Under the pieces are notes generated by a model. The model was not told the DNA's origin, did not search any database, and was given only the letters and a program-made list of their open reading frames with translations. DNA of 64,000 bases, from contig PWHV01000018.1 in the NCBI GenBank assembly GCA_003555025.1, positions 1-64,000 on the forward strand. The letters are read 5' to 3'. Each line of letters begins with the position of its first letter. Position 1 is the stretch's first letter. Shown here one piece after another: positions 17,580 to 25,549 of this stretch. The DNA is from Methanomassiliicoccaceae archaeon (GTDB taxonomy: Archaea; Thermoplasmatota; Thermoplasmata; Methanomassiliicoccales; Methanomethylophilaceae). The position numbers were made by a program, and so were the translations under genes.

Positions 17580-18782
17580 ATGAGCCTTCACTATCTAATC
17601 AGCTCGGAATCGGTGACAGGCGGGCATCCCGACAAGGTATGCGACCAGATATCGGACGCTGTATTGGACGCGCACCTGGAGCAGGACCCCGATTCCCGGG
17701 TGGCCTGCGAGACGGTGGTGACCACCGACCGCGTCATCGTCCTGGGGGAGATAAGCTCCCAGGCCGATGTGGACGTCGAGGCCGTGGTACGCTCCGTTCT
17801 GAAGGACATCGGCTACGACGCCGAGGGGGTTGGTTTCAATTTCGACGACTGCGAGGTCCATCTGCTCCTGAAGGAGCAGTCGGCGGACATCGCCTGCGGC
17901 GTGGACATCTCCGAGGAGCACCGGTCCGACCCCGACTCCTGCGATGAGAACCTCATGGGCGCCGGCGACCAGGGGATGATGTACGGATACGCCACCAACG
18001 AGACCGAGGAGCTTATGCCGCTGCCGGTGCTTCTGGCCCACAGGCTGACCCGCAGGCTCTCGGAGGTCAGGTGCAGCGGCGAGCTCGATTACCTCAGACC
18101 GGACGGCAAGGCCCAGGTCACCGTCCGCTACCTCGACGGGAGGCCGGTGGGAGTGGACGCGGTGGTGCTGTCCTCGCAGCACAGGGACGGGATCGAATAC
18201 GAGACGCTCAAGAGGGACATCAAGAGCAAGGTCATACTCCCGGTGATACCGGCCGAGTTGGTTAGCGAGCGGACGCAGTACTTCATCAACCCCACCGGTC
18301 GATTCGTCATCGGCGGCCCCCAGTCCGATGTGGGCCTCACCGGCAGGAAGATCATCGTCGACACCTACGGCGGCGTGGGCCGCGTGGGCGGAGGATGCTT
18401 CTCCGGCAAGGACGCCAGCAAAGTGGACCGTTCCGGCGCTTACGCCGCGAGGTACGTGGCCAAGAACGTGGTGGCCGCCGGCCTCGCCGACAAGTGCGAG
18501 GTGGCGGTGGCCTATGCGATCGGAGTGGCCCGGCCAGTGTCGGTGTGGGTGGACTGCTTCGGCACCGCCAAGGTGGACGAGGCGCGGATAAACGAGATGG
18601 TCGCCGACGTGGAGATATTCGATTGGAGGCCCTACGCCATCATAAAGAGGCTGGGGCTCAAGCAGCCGATCTTCCGCCGTACCGCCAGCTACGGTCACTT
18701 CGGCCGCGATGACCTGGGCCTCACCTGGGAGATCCTGGACCTGGTGGAGCGGATGCGGGATTGGATGGCGTCGAAGAACTGA
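17580..18782 (+). CDS. metK: S-adenosylmethionine synthetase, bacterial type
   Basis: The 400-residue protein makes S-adenosylmethionine from Met and ATP. It is the MetK family of bacteria and eukaryotes, not the divergent archaeal [20 protein letters not shown] at residues 11-27, the [12 protein letters not shown] signature, and [16 protein letters not shown] (the usual GGGAFSGKD has Cys in place of Ala). A TATA-like CGTATAAAAT (17541-17550) precedes the ATG by about 34 bases. The open frame extends far upstream through the divergent peroxiredoxin gene, but only the part from 17580 has family similarity. Finding the bacterial type in an archaeon suggests lateral acquisition or displacement. 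Confidence 0.94.
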   Translation: MSLHYLISSESVTGGHPDKVCDQISDAVLDAHLEQDPDSRVACETVVTTDRVIVLGEISSQADVDVEAVVRSVLKDIGYDAEGVGFNFDDCEVHLLLKEQSADIACGVDISEEHRSDPDSCDENLMGAGDQGMMYGYATNETEELMPLPVLLAHRLTRRLSEVRCSGELDYLRPDGKAQVTVRYLDGRPVGVDAVVLSSQHRDGIEYETLKRDIKSKVILPVIPAELVSERTQYFINPTGRFVIGGPQSDVGLTGRKIIVDTYGGVGRVGGGCFSGKDASKVDRSGAYAARYVAKNVVAAGLADKCEVAVAYAIGVARPVSVWVDCFGTAKVDEARINEMVADVEIFDWRPYAIIKRLGLKQPIFRRTASYGHFGRDDLGLTWEILDLVERMRDWMASKN

Positions 18783-18831
18783 GCATGGCGGAGACGCCGG
18801 ACCGCTGAGCCGAGCGCATTAAATATCTATT

Positions 18832-18887
18832 TAGAGTTCTACAATCATTATTTGATTCAAAAATCAAATAATGTACATGGAACTCTA
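18832..18887. promoter_or_regulatory. 56-bp concentric palindrome before ABC transporter
   Basis: Two inverted repeats share the same centre (18859.5). The inner has 12-base arms: CATTATTTGATT (18846-18857), loop CAAA, AATCAAATAATG (18862-18873). The outer has 8-base arms: TAGAGTTC (18832-18839) and GAACTCTA (18880-18887), separated by imperfect four- to six-base spacers. A TATA-like ATTAAATATC (18819-18828) lies just upstream, predicting initiation near 18849. The AGGAGG ribosome-binding site begins at the last base of the palindrome. It could be a double operator or, if transcribed whole, an RNA hairpin. There is no match to a known archaeal operator that I can name. Confidence 0.75.
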
Positions 18888-18899
18888 GGAGGTCATGCG

Positions 18900-19790
18900 C
18901 TGAGGGATGTCGAGCTTCCAGCGAAGGTGGATGCGGCGGACGCCGCGTTGCGACGCGGTGGCTCGCAGTTCCGCTTCCGTCCCGAGACGCGGCGACTCAT
19001 GGCCCGCGACCTCGGCAACGTGCTCATCGGGGTGGCGGTCATCGTTGCCGCCTGGTGGCTGACGGCGGAGGCGATGATACACCTCCGCGGCGCCGCCTTC
19101 CCCACTCCGCCCGAGGCCTTCGTGGCGCTGTGGGAGGCCTTGCTCGGCGCCGAACTGAACAACGCCACCGTATACGCCCACACCCAGAGCTCCTTGTCCC
19201 GCTGGGGCGCCGGTTACCTCATCGCCTTGGCCTTCGGTCTGGTGGCGGGCATGGCATTCGGCACCGCGCCCCGGCTGCACGACGCCGGCATGGTGGCGGT
19301 TTACATCCTGCAGATGGTGCCCGGCCTGGCGTGGATACCGATCGCCATGCTCATCTTCGGCCTGGGGGAGGCGGCGACAGTGTTCATCATCGCCATGACC
19401 GCCATACCTCCCATAGTGATCAACACCGCCGGCGGCATCCGCGAGGTGCCGACGGTGTTCACCCGCGTGGCCCAGATGTCGGGGAGGGAGGACAGCTCGG
19501 TGTTCCTGCACGTGCTGCTGCCCGCCGCCTCCCTCTCCATCATCAACGGCATGCGCATCGGCCTCGCCAACGGCTGGAGGGTCCTGATCGCCGCCGAGAT
19601 GGTGGTGGGCGTGGCACTGGGCCTGGGATTCTCCATTTACCAATCGCGCTACAGCCTGGACTTCACCGCCGCCTTCGTCGCCATAATGGTGATATGCGTC
19701 ATCGGCCTGACCATCGAGAAGCTGCTCTTCGTCAAGATGGAGAACAAGGTGCGCAACCGCCTCGGAATCGACAGGGAGGACGATACGTGA
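18900..19790 (+). CDS. ABC transporter permease, nitrate/sulfonate/taurine type
   Basis: The permease has about 296 residues and six transmembrane segments, with the EAA-like loop seen in SsuC/TauC-type proteins (IREVPTVFTRVAQMSG). It transports an anion or a heterocyclic precursor; the substrate is unknown. No ATG or GTG lies near the N-terminus in this frame. A CTG at 18900 stands seven bases after a perfect AGGAGG (18887-18892) and is the best-placed start; the ATG at 18895 is followed by a stop after two codons. A TTG at 18852 lies inside the palindrome without a ribosome-binding site. The ATPase gene overlaps its stop (GTGA). Confidence 0.88.
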   Translation: MRDVELPAKVDAADAALRRGGSQFRFRPETRRLMARDLGNVLIGVAVIVAAWWLTAEAMIHLRGAAFPTPPEAFVALWEALLGAELNNATVYAHTQSSLSRWGAGYLIALAFGLVAGMAFGTAPRLHDAGMVAVYILQMVPGLAWIPIAMLIFGLGEAATVFIIAMTAIPPIVINTAGGIREVPTVFTRVAQMSGREDSSVFLHVLLPAASLSIINGMRIGLANGWRVLIAAEMVVGVALGLGFSIYQSRYSLDFTAAFVAIMVICVIGLTIEKLLFVKMENKVRNRLGIDREDDT

Positions 19791-20587
19791 TCGCCGAGCT
19801 GCGCAACGTGTCCAAGGTCTTCGCCGACCCCCGCAGCGGCAGGGGCCTGGTGGCGCTGAACGACGTCTCCCTGTCCATCGAGGAGGGGGAGTTCCTCTGC
19901 CTGGTCGGCTCCAGCGGCTGCGGCAAGAGCACCACGCTGAACCTCATGGCCGGCTTCGAGGCCCCCAGCCGCGGACAGATGCTGTTCCGCGGCGAGGAGG
20001 TCAGCGGCCCGTCGCCGGAACGGGGCGTGGTATTCCAGGAGCCGAGCCTATTCCCGTGGATGTCGGTGCTGCAGAACGTGATGTTCTCCCTACAGGACGG
20101 CGGAGCCCGCAAGGCGGTCAGAGAGGAGCGGGCGATGGAGCAGCTGCGGCTGGTGGGCCTCGATTCCTTCGCCCACGCCCGTCCCAACGACCTCTCCGGA
20201 GGCATGAAGCAGAGGGTGGCCATCGCCCGCACCCTGGCGATGGAACCGGAGATGCTGCTCATGGACGAGCCGTTCGGCAGCCTCGACGAGCAGACCCGTC
20301 GCAAGCTTGACAACGAGGCCCTAAGCCTTTGGCAGCGGGAGAGGAAGACGGTGGTCTTCGTGACCCACAACATCGATGAGGCCCTGACGCTGGGGACGAG
20401 GGTGGTGTTGATGTCCCCGTCACCGGGCCGCATCGAGAGGGAGTGGCACATCGACGAGGCCTGGCCCCGCGACCTCTCGAGCCCGAGGATGGTGTCCCTC
20501 CGGCAGGAGGTGGTGGGGATGCTGCAGGCCTGCCCCTGCGCCAACGGCGCCCCCCGCCCCTCGTTGCTGACCCTGGAGGAGGATTGA
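19787..20587 (+). CDS. ABC transporter ATPase, nitrate/sulfonate/taurine type
   Basis: The ATPase has 266 residues. Walker A is GSSGCGKST, the Q-loop is VFQEPSLFPWMSVLQN, the signature is LSGGMKQR and Walker B is LLMDEPFGSLDEQ, with the switch His in VTHNIDEAL. The sequence is characteristic of the SsuB/TauB/NrtD class. The GTG start overlaps the permease stop by four bases and has a GGGAGG upstream. The C-terminal extension contains a CPC motif. Confidence 0.92.
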   Translation: MIAELRNVSKVFADPRSGRGLVALNDVSLSIEEGEFLCLVGSSGCGKSTTLNLMAGFEAPSRGQMLFRGEEVSGPSPERGVVFQEPSLFPWMSVLQNVMFSLQDGGARKAVREERAMEQLRLVGLDSFAHARPNDLSGGMKQRVAIARTLAMEPEMLLMDEPFGSLDEQTRRKLDNEALSLWQRERKTVVFVTHNIDEALTLGTRVVLMSPSPGRIEREWHIDEAWPRDLSSPRMVSLRQEVVGMLQACPCANGAPRPSLLTLEED

Positions 20588-20588
20588 G

Positions 20589-21560
20589 ATGAGGAGCGGG
20601 CCCATGTTCGCGGCGGCCATGGCGGCGATGCTGCTCGTCGCTTCGGCGGCGGTGGTGATGCCACTGCTGCTCTCCGACGAGGTGACGGTGGCCTTCACGG
20701 ACAAGTCCAATTACGAAACGCTGATCATCGCCCATGAGACCGGGATGCTGGAGGAGGCGGGCGTAAGGCCGCTGCTGGTCACCGGCGGGATACAGGCGGC
20801 GGAGGCCCTGGTCACCGGGTCGGCGGACATGGCGGCCATGGGCGACGGGCCGGCCGTGCGGTTGCTGGAGGCGGACAGCGGGGCGATGGTGGTCGCCCGC
20901 TTCATCGGCGGCGAGGGCATGCACCGCTTCATCGCCCACGCCGACATCTCCGAACCCAAGGACCTGGAGGAGGAGCGCGACGGCGAGAAGACGAGAGTGG
21001 GCCTGCAGCAGGCCTCCAGCACCCACGGGGCTTTCCTGCGCTGGGCCGAGGGCAACAACCTGGACACGGACAGGTTCGAGATCGTTCCCATGAACCCCAT
21101 GGACATCCCCGCCGCCATGGCCAGCGGCGACATACAGGCGATGGCGGGCAGCGAGCCCTGGGCCATCGCCACCGAGCGGGTGATGGGCCCCTCGGCATGG
21201 GAGCTGGGCAACTCCTCCGGCCAAGGCACGCACTTCCCCATCGTTCTCGTGGCATCGGAGCGCATCATCGCCCAGAACCCCGAGGCGGTGAGGTCGATGG
21301 TCGAGGTGCTCGACAGGGGCAACCGGTTCATAATGCAGAACTGGAGCGAGGCCATGGGAATCATCGCCGCCCGCACCGGCGTCGCCAGTGTGGAGGAGCA
21401 GGACTTCTGCGGCTCGCTGCAGTTCTACGAGGTGGGCTTCAATCGCACCGACATGGAAAGCCTGGAGATGGCCGCCCAGGTCATGCTCGATTTCAAGCGC
21501 ATCAAGGAGACGCCGGACATCGCCGCGAGGGCGGACCTCCGTTTCCTCCCAGAGGATTGA
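20589..21560 (+). CDS. substrate-binding protein of the ABC transporter (NMT1/SsuA-like)
   Basis: The 323-residue protein has an N-terminal hydrophobic helix (about 6-28) without a lipobox Cys, so it is either anchored by the uncleaved helix or secreted. The rest is a two-lobed NMT1/SsuA-type binding protein: sequence begins VTVAFTDKSNYETLIIAHETG, then GGIQAAEALVTGSADMAAMG and SSTHGAFLRWAEGNNL. Ligands in this family include sulfonates, nitrate, pyrimidine and flavin precursors; I cannot choose. The ATG is one base after the ATPase stop, completing a three-gene operon. Confidence 0.88.
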   Translation: MRSGPMFAAAMAAMLLVASAAVVMPLLLSDEVTVAFTDKSNYETLIIAHETGMLEEAGVRPLLVTGGIQAAEALVTGSADMAAMGDGPAVRLLEADSGAMVVARFIGGEGMHRFIAHADISEPKDLEEERDGEKTRVGLQQASSTHGAFLRWAEGNNLDTDRFEIVPMNPMDIPAAMASGDIQAMAGSEPWAIATERVMGPSAWELGNSSGQGTHFPIVLVASERIIAQNPEAVRSMVEVLDRGNRFIMQNWSEAMGIIAARTGVASVEEQDFCGSLQFYEVGFNRTDMESLEMAAQVMLDFKRIKETPDIAARADLRFLPED

Positions 21561-21622
21561 CGGGCGACGCCGGGCCGACTCACGGATAAATTGATTAACG
21601 GCCCGCCGGATGCATATAACGG

Positions 21623-22396
21623 GTGTTGACATTGAGGGATGATTGGCCGAGGGCCCCGGGCAGCTACGCCACCGGGGCGGAGGATTCGCCGGTTGCGATA
21701 GCGGTCATCGGCAAGGCCGAGGTGGACGTGCCGCCGGGATCCTACCGAATCATGGGGAGCCTGAGGTCGGCGAACATCGGGGTCGAGAAGGTCATCATAA
21801 ACATCGTCAGCGACCCAAGGATCAGATACCTCATCGTCTGCGGCCGTGAGGACGGGCATTATCCGGGCGATGCCCTCCTGGCCCTTTCCGAGAACGGTGT
21901 CGACGAGCGGATGGGTATCATCGGCGCCAAGGCCCAGTTCGCCTGCCTCCCCGACCTTGACCATGAAATGGTGGACCGTTTCCTGGACCAGGTGACGGTC
22001 GTCGATCTGCTGGATCCCAAGGAGAGCGAGGGGGATATAGACTGGGAGGACCCGTTGTTCGTGTTCGAGGGTTGGAGGAACGAGGAGCTGCTCCGCGTGG
22101 CGCAGGAGTGCGCGGAGAAGGGCCCCGCCGAGTATCCCGCCCCTCCCATGCACATCGACATACCTGGCCTGTTGGAGGACAGGATGGACTTCGGAGAGGC
22201 CCTCAACGACGAGATAAACCGCATGACCGATCTGATGCTGCGGATGCCAGGGGACGCCCTTTCGTTGGACTCCCTGAACATCACGGTCTCCGAGACCTTC
22301 GCCGTGGTCATGGACCCCGTGGAGGGATTGATGCTGGAGGTTCCCACCGTCACCTTCCATCGACGACTCAAGTCCTATCTGACCGGGAACGAATGA
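21623..22396 (+). CDS. MtrA-like corrinoid-binding domain protein
   Basis: This 257-residue soluble protein has an N-terminal half (about 1-160) that follows the pattern of subunit A of methyl-tetrahydromethanopterin:coenzyme M methyltransferase: WPRAPGSYATGAEDSPVAIA, then NIGVEKVIINIVSDPRIRYL, CGREDGHYPGDALLAL and GVDERMGIIGAKAQF. The Gly-His in the third block corresponds to the cobalamin-coordinating His region. The C-terminal MtrA membrane anchor is absent. No other mtr subunit is nearby, so it is probably a stand-alone corrinoid protein or a remnant of the complex. The start is uncertain (GTG 21623, TTG 21632); no ATG is well placed. TATA-like sequences lie at about 21583-21592 and 21612-21620. 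Confidence 0.75.
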   Translation: MLTLRDDWPRAPGSYATGAEDSPVAIAVIGKAEVDVPPGSYRIMGSLRSANIGVEKVIINIVSDPRIRYLIVCGREDGHYPGDALLALSENGVDERMGIIGAKAQFACLPDLDHEMVDRFLDQVTVVDLLDPKESEGDIDWEDPLFVFEGWRNEELLRVAQECAEKGPAEYPAPPMHIDIPGLLEDRMDFGEALNDEINRMTDLMLRMPGDALSLDSLNITVSETFAVVMDPVEGLMLEVPTVTFHRRLKSYLTGNE

Positions 22397-22449
22397 ACGG
22401 CTTAAGACGCCGATCGCTCGTTGAGGCATCGGCGAGAAGAGAACGGGGA

Positions 22450-22526
22450 TGGCGGGCCCGAAGGGATTCGAACCCTTGGCCGATCGGTTAAGAGCCGATC
22501 GCTCTACCTAGCTGAGCTACGGGCCC
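22450..22526 (-). tRNA. trnK: tRNA-Lys (CTT)
   Basis: The full cloverleaf reads on the minus strand: acceptor GGGCCCG/CGGGCCC, D arm GCTC/GAGC, anticodon arm ATCGG-CTCTTAA-CCGAT with anticodon CTT (22490-22492), and T arm AAGGG-TTCGAAT-CCCTT. The discriminator is G and the CCA end is encoded (22450-22452). There is no intron. It is 74 bases without CCA. Confidence 0.97.
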
Positions 22527-22551
22527 GTGTGAAGCGGGAGATTACCTTTTT

Positions 22552-22561
22552 CTTAATAAAG
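22552..22561 (-). promoter_or_regulatory. TATA box of tRNA-Lys
   Basis: CTTTATTAAG on the minus strand is centred about 30 bases before the mature 5' end, the expected position for an archaeal tRNA promoter with a short 5' leader. Confidence 0.55.
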
Positions 22562-22625
22562 GTATCGAATCGCCGTCTCATCCAGAGAGGCGCTGGCAAT
22601 GCCGTCCGCCTCGCGGAGGCGCAGG

Positions 22626-22958
22626 TCACACCGGCGGGCGCAGACGGTCCTCCACGACATCCCAATCGCACCAGCGGCAACTCCGGTCCTCCTCGTAAAC
22701 CTTGCCGTTGCAGGAGGGGCACCTGCCCTTGTAGCTGGTTATGGGGGACGAATGCGAGGCGTTATTGGCATAGTACCTCCCCTCCGGGCGCGCCAGCATG
22801 CTGTGCGCCGACATGTAGAACAGTAGGAAGATGCCGATCACCACCGGAGGCCACATCACCATCATGTACAGGAAGCCCTCTCCGCTGCCGTGTATCGTGA
22901 ACAGATAGACAACCGAGGGCAGCAGCACCATCGCCAGCACCACCGCCGCCCGGAACAA
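22626..22958 (-). CDS. small membrane protein with C-terminal zinc ribbon
   Basis: This protein of about 110 residues has two transmembrane helices (about 3-22 and 32-52) and a C-terminal zinc ribbon with CPSCNGK and CRWCDWD. The start is uncertain: the TTG at 22958 gives the full first helix, the nearest ATG is nine codons later, and the frame remains open for a further dozen codons upstream. The family is not recognised; membrane-anchored zinc ribbons of this size are common in archaea. Confidence 0.6.
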   Translation of the reverse strand: MFRAAVVLAMVLLPSVVYLFTIHGSGEGFLYMMVMWPPVVIGIFLLFYMSAHSMLARPEGRYYANNASHSSPITSYKGRCPSCNGKVYEEDRSCRWCDWDVVEDRLRPPV

Positions 22959-23015
22959 CGTTCCGCCGGCGAAATCGCTAATATCCGTCTGCGGGGACCT
23001 CAGGCACTCACCGTC

Positions 23016-23025
23016 ACGTTAACGT
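23016..23025. repeat. short perfect palindrome ACGTTAACGT
   Basis: This is a ten-base perfect palindrome in the 137-base divergent region between the zinc-ribbon membrane protein and the CBS gene. It sits near the predicted transcription start of the minus-strand gene (TATA-like TTAATTATCC on the minus strand at about 23033-23042). It may be a small operator or chance. Confidence 0.3.
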
Positions 23026-23095
23026 TGCCCGGATAATTAACTGTTCACCGGCGGAATGCTGAAAATACATATACCCGCACGGGGGATTAGGAAAC

Positions 23096-23578
23096 ATGAG
23101 CGAACTCAGAGTGCGGGACGTGATGACCACCAATCTCGTTACCGTGCATGCGGACGAGACCATCAAGCAGGCCACCGTCAAGTTCGCTCTCGGCGGCATA
23201 TCGGGGGCGCCGGTGGTCGATGACGACAACCGTTTGGTGGGGATACTTAGCGAGACGGACATCCTCGAGCTGGTTATGAAGTACCAGGACAAGCTGCGCA
23301 TGGAGCAGCCCACCCTGCACGTGCTGAGCATGCCCTTCGACTTCGCCGGCAGCGAGGAGATCAAGGAGATCGTCTCCCGCATATCCGCCACCCCGGTGAA
23401 GGAGGTCATGACCCGGGCGGTTCTGACCAGCTCCCCGGACGCGCAGATCATCGACACCGTGGAGCGCATGATAGAGAAGAAGGTGAACCGCGTCCCGGTC
23501 ATCGAGAAGGGGCGGCTGGTGGGCATCGTCACCCGCGGCGACATCGTGTTCGCGATATACCGCAACAAGGGGGGCTGA
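23096..23578 (+). CDS. CBS domain pair protein
   Basis: The 160-residue protein consists of two CBS motifs, residues about 5-60 (VRDVMTTNLVTVHADETIKQ) and 95-155 (VKEVMTRAVLTSSPDAQI). These form a Bateman module that usually binds adenine nucleotides or S-adenosylmethionine and senses energy state. No catalytic domain is attached. A TATA-like AAATACATATACC lies at about 23063-23075, upstream of the ATG. Confidence 0.9.
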   Translation: MSELRVRDVMTTNLVTVHADETIKQATVKFALGGISGAPVVDDDNRLVGILSETDILELVMKYQDKLRMEQPTLHVLSMPFDFAGSEEIKEIVSRISATPVKEVMTRAVLTSSPDAQIIDTVERMIEKKVNRVPVIEKGRLVGIVTRGDIVFAIYRNKGG

Positions 23579-23640
23579 CGCATCTGCGGCGGCCCCGGCG
23601 ATTCTTTTAATTCCGCTTATTGTCCTCAGGTGCTCCGGTC

Positions 23641-24399
23641 ATGATTGAGGTACATGTTCTCGCCAGCGGCAGTGACGGAAACTGCATAGTGGTACAGAGC
23701 CCGGAAGGCTCCCTGATGGTGGACGCGGGCATGAACGGCCGCCGCACGGTGGAGATGATGGGCAGGGTGGGCGTCTCGGGCGGCGATCTCTCCGCCATAC
23801 TGGTGAGCCACGAGCACGTGGACCATGTGCGGGGCGCCGGCGTGTTGGCACGGCGCTTCAAGCTGCCGGTCATGGGGAACCGCAACACTTTGTCGCGCAG
23901 CGAGATAGGCTGCGTGCGGCAGCTCCCCTTCAGCACCAACGAGCCTTTCGCCGCCGCCTGCTTCGAGGTCGCGCCACTGCCCACGTCCCATGACGCGGCC
24001 GAGCCCAACGCCTTCCTGCTGCGGCACAAGGACGCCAGCGTGCTGATAGCCACCGACACCGGGGTGATGACCCCGGCGCTGGAGGAGGCGATGCGGACCG
24101 CGGACCTCGCCGTCGTCGAATCCAACTACGACGAGCGCATGCTCAGCGACGGCCCCTACCCCGCCTATCTGAAGAGGCGCATCTCCGGGGACGTGGGCCA
24201 CCTTTCCAACATCGCCTGCGGCGAGTCCGTAAAACGCACCATGGGCAACGGGCGCAAGTTGTTCCTCGCCCACCTCAGCAAGAACAACAACACCCCCGAT
24301 GCCGCCCGGGACACCGTCGCCCGCGTGACCGGCATCAAGCGGATGAACATCGATTGCCTGGAGTTCATCGGCGACTACCGCACCCTGCGGGCGCTATAG
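23641..24399 (+). CDS. metallo-beta-lactamase fold hydrolase (YycJ/WalJ-like)
   Basis: This metal-dependent hydrolase has about 252 residues. The metal-binding motif SHEHVDHVRG is near residue 55, further ligands lie in TSHDAAEPNAF and TDTGVM, and the late His in FLAHLSKNNN. This arrangement resembles the YycJ/WalJ subgroup of putative nucleases. The ATG at 23641 is preferred to an upstream start at 23620 because a TATA-like TCTTTTAATT (about 23604-23613) lies close to 30 bases before it. It ends in a CTATAG palindrome that also supplies the last Leu codon and stop of the convergent GINS gene. Confidence 0.88.
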   Translation: MIEVHVLASGSDGNCIVVQSPEGSLMVDAGMNGRRTVEMMGRVGVSGGDLSAILVSHEHVDHVRGAGVLARRFKLPVMGNRNTLSRSEIGCVRQLPFSTNEPFAAACFEVAPLPTSHDAAEPNAFLLRHKDASVLIATDTGVMTPALEEAMRTADLAVVESNYDERMLSDGPYPAYLKRRISGDVGHLSNIACGESVKRTMGNGRKLFLAHLSKNNNTPDAARDTVARVTGIKRMNIDCLEFIGDYRTLRAL

Positions 24400-25176
24400 C
24401 CGCGGCCGCACCTCGGCGGCCACCTCGCGCGACACCAGCGCCTCGGCGAGGCTGCGGGGCATCAGCACCACGTCGTCCTTCCTCAGGCTGTAGTCCCGAT
24501 AGGGGCCGGAGAAGGTGGGCAGATCCTCGAGGATGCGGACCACCATGTTGTCGGACTCCTCCTCCTGCAGCAGCGGCGCCGGGGCCTCCTCCGCCGGAAG
24601 GGGTTCCTCCGCTTGGGCGGGGTCCTCCGCCGGAAGGGTTTCCTCAGCTTGGGCGGGGTCCTCCGCCGGAAGGGTTTCCTCCGCTTGGGCGGGGCCCTCG
24701 ATGGGCGCCGCGGCCTCCGGGAGAGGCTCCGGTTCCGGTGGGGTTGCCTTGACATCGAGGTCGCCGATGCGGTAGTCCCTTTTGCGGAGCTGCGGCAGGA
24801 TGCCGCGGTGGCCGCGGAAGTCCTCCAGGACCCTCTGGTATAGTTCCTTCTCCTCGGCGGTGAGGCGCTCGAGGGCGTTGCCGTAACCTTCCCCGCCTTT
24901 GAGCGCCATCGAGGCGATCTTGTCCATGCGGTCCTCGATTATGCGCTGCGCCAGGTCGGTCATCTTCTTCCTTCGCTGGTTGAGGCCCTCACATACGATG
25001 GAATCCGGGTCGCGGGCGAGCTCTTTCTCGTACTCCTTCTGGGTGCGGGAAAGCAGCTCCGCCAAGGCGCTGTAGAAGTCCCTCCTGAGCTCGGCCAGGG
25101 TGTTGGAGCCCCTCTCCTTGCGGTAGAGGGAGGTGAGCTCCTCGTACGCCATGGGCTCGGCTGGAGGCGGGGGCAT
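24394..25176 (-). CDS. GINS complex subunit (Gins51-type)
   Basis: The 260-residue replication protein of the CMG helicase has an N-terminal helical A domain (about 10-125), a long Pro/Glu/Ala linker (about 140-205) and a C-terminal B domain (MVVRILEDLPTFSGPYRDY and following, to the end). The A-before-B order is the Gins51 (Sld5/Psf1-like) arrangement. The linker contains three 12-residue repeats based on PAQAEETLPAED, encoded by 36-base repeats. The start is ATG at 25176, with TATA-like sequence 24-35 bases upstream; an ATG eight codons later is also possible. Confidence 0.85.
   Translation of the reverse strand: MPPPPAEPMAYEELTSLYRKERGSNTLAELRRDFYSALAELLSRTQKEYEKELARDPDSIVCEGLNQRRKKMTDLAQRIIEDRMDKIASMALKGGEGYGNALERLTAEEKELYQRVLEDFRGHRGILPQLRKRDYRIGDLDVKATPPEPEPLPEAAAPIEGPAQAEETLPAEDPAQAEETLPAEDPAQAEEPLPAEEAPAPLLQEEESDNMVVRILEDLPTFSGPYRDYSLRKDDVVLMPRSLAEALVSREVAAEVRPRL
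24588..24695. repeat. three tandem 36-bp repeats in GINS linker
   Basis: Units are at 24588-24623, 24624-24659 and 24660-24695, differing at one to three positions. Each encodes 12 residues of the disordered linker, so copy number can change without breaking frame. Confidence 0.95.
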
Positions 25177-25246
25177 GGCCTCATCATCCGGTTGTCCGTA
25201 TATGGTTTTTATGAGTGGGGGGAAACATCAATATCTGATACGCTCT

Positions 25247-25549
25247 ATGGCAACCGTGCATCTCGGAAACGCGGCAAGGAGCGACGGCGAGTCCTCGGAG
25301 CTGGACATATTAGTATCTCCCCGCTCGGGGTCATCGCGCATCGAAGGATTCGACCAATGGCGCCAACGGGTGGCGGTAAAGGTCCGCGCCCCTCCGGCAG
25401 ACGGCAAGGCCAACAGGGAGATAGAGGAGCTGTTCCGCTCCCTCACGGGAGCGGAGGCGGAGATCGTCAGGGGCGCCGGCGGGAGGACCAAGACGGTGAG
25501 GATCGCCATGCCCCTGCATGAGCTGACGGAGACGATGGAGAGGCTCTGA
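25247..25549 (+). CDS. DUF167/YggU family protein
   Basis: The 100-residue protein has the family core RVAVKVRAPPADGKANREIE, GAEAEIVRGAGGRTKTVRI, a small alpha-beta fold of unknown function found in all domains. The ATG at 25247 is chosen because similarity starts soon after it; the frame is open further upstream through the divergent GINS promoter. It overlaps the downstream Toprim gene by one base (TGATG), suggesting co-expression. Confidence 0.85.
   Translation: MATVHLGNAARSDGESSELDILVSPRSGSSRIEGFDQWRQRVAVKVRAPPADGKANREIEELFRSLTGAEAEIVRGAGGRTKTVRIAMPLHELTETMERL

Noticed and set aside
17462-17947. Overlapping open frame across the metK start
   Set aside because: It is out of frame with metK, covers its clear coding part and has Arg/Gly-rich composition typical of GC-rich shadow frames.
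18847-18872. FNR/CRP-type box at the ABC transporter palindrome
   Set aside because: The TTGAT/ATCAA half-sites are present but spaced by six and not four bases, and the repeat extends to 12-base arms, so it is a different operator.
24588-24695. CRISPR-like array
   Set aside because: The units are contiguous without spacers and lie in frame within the GINS gene.
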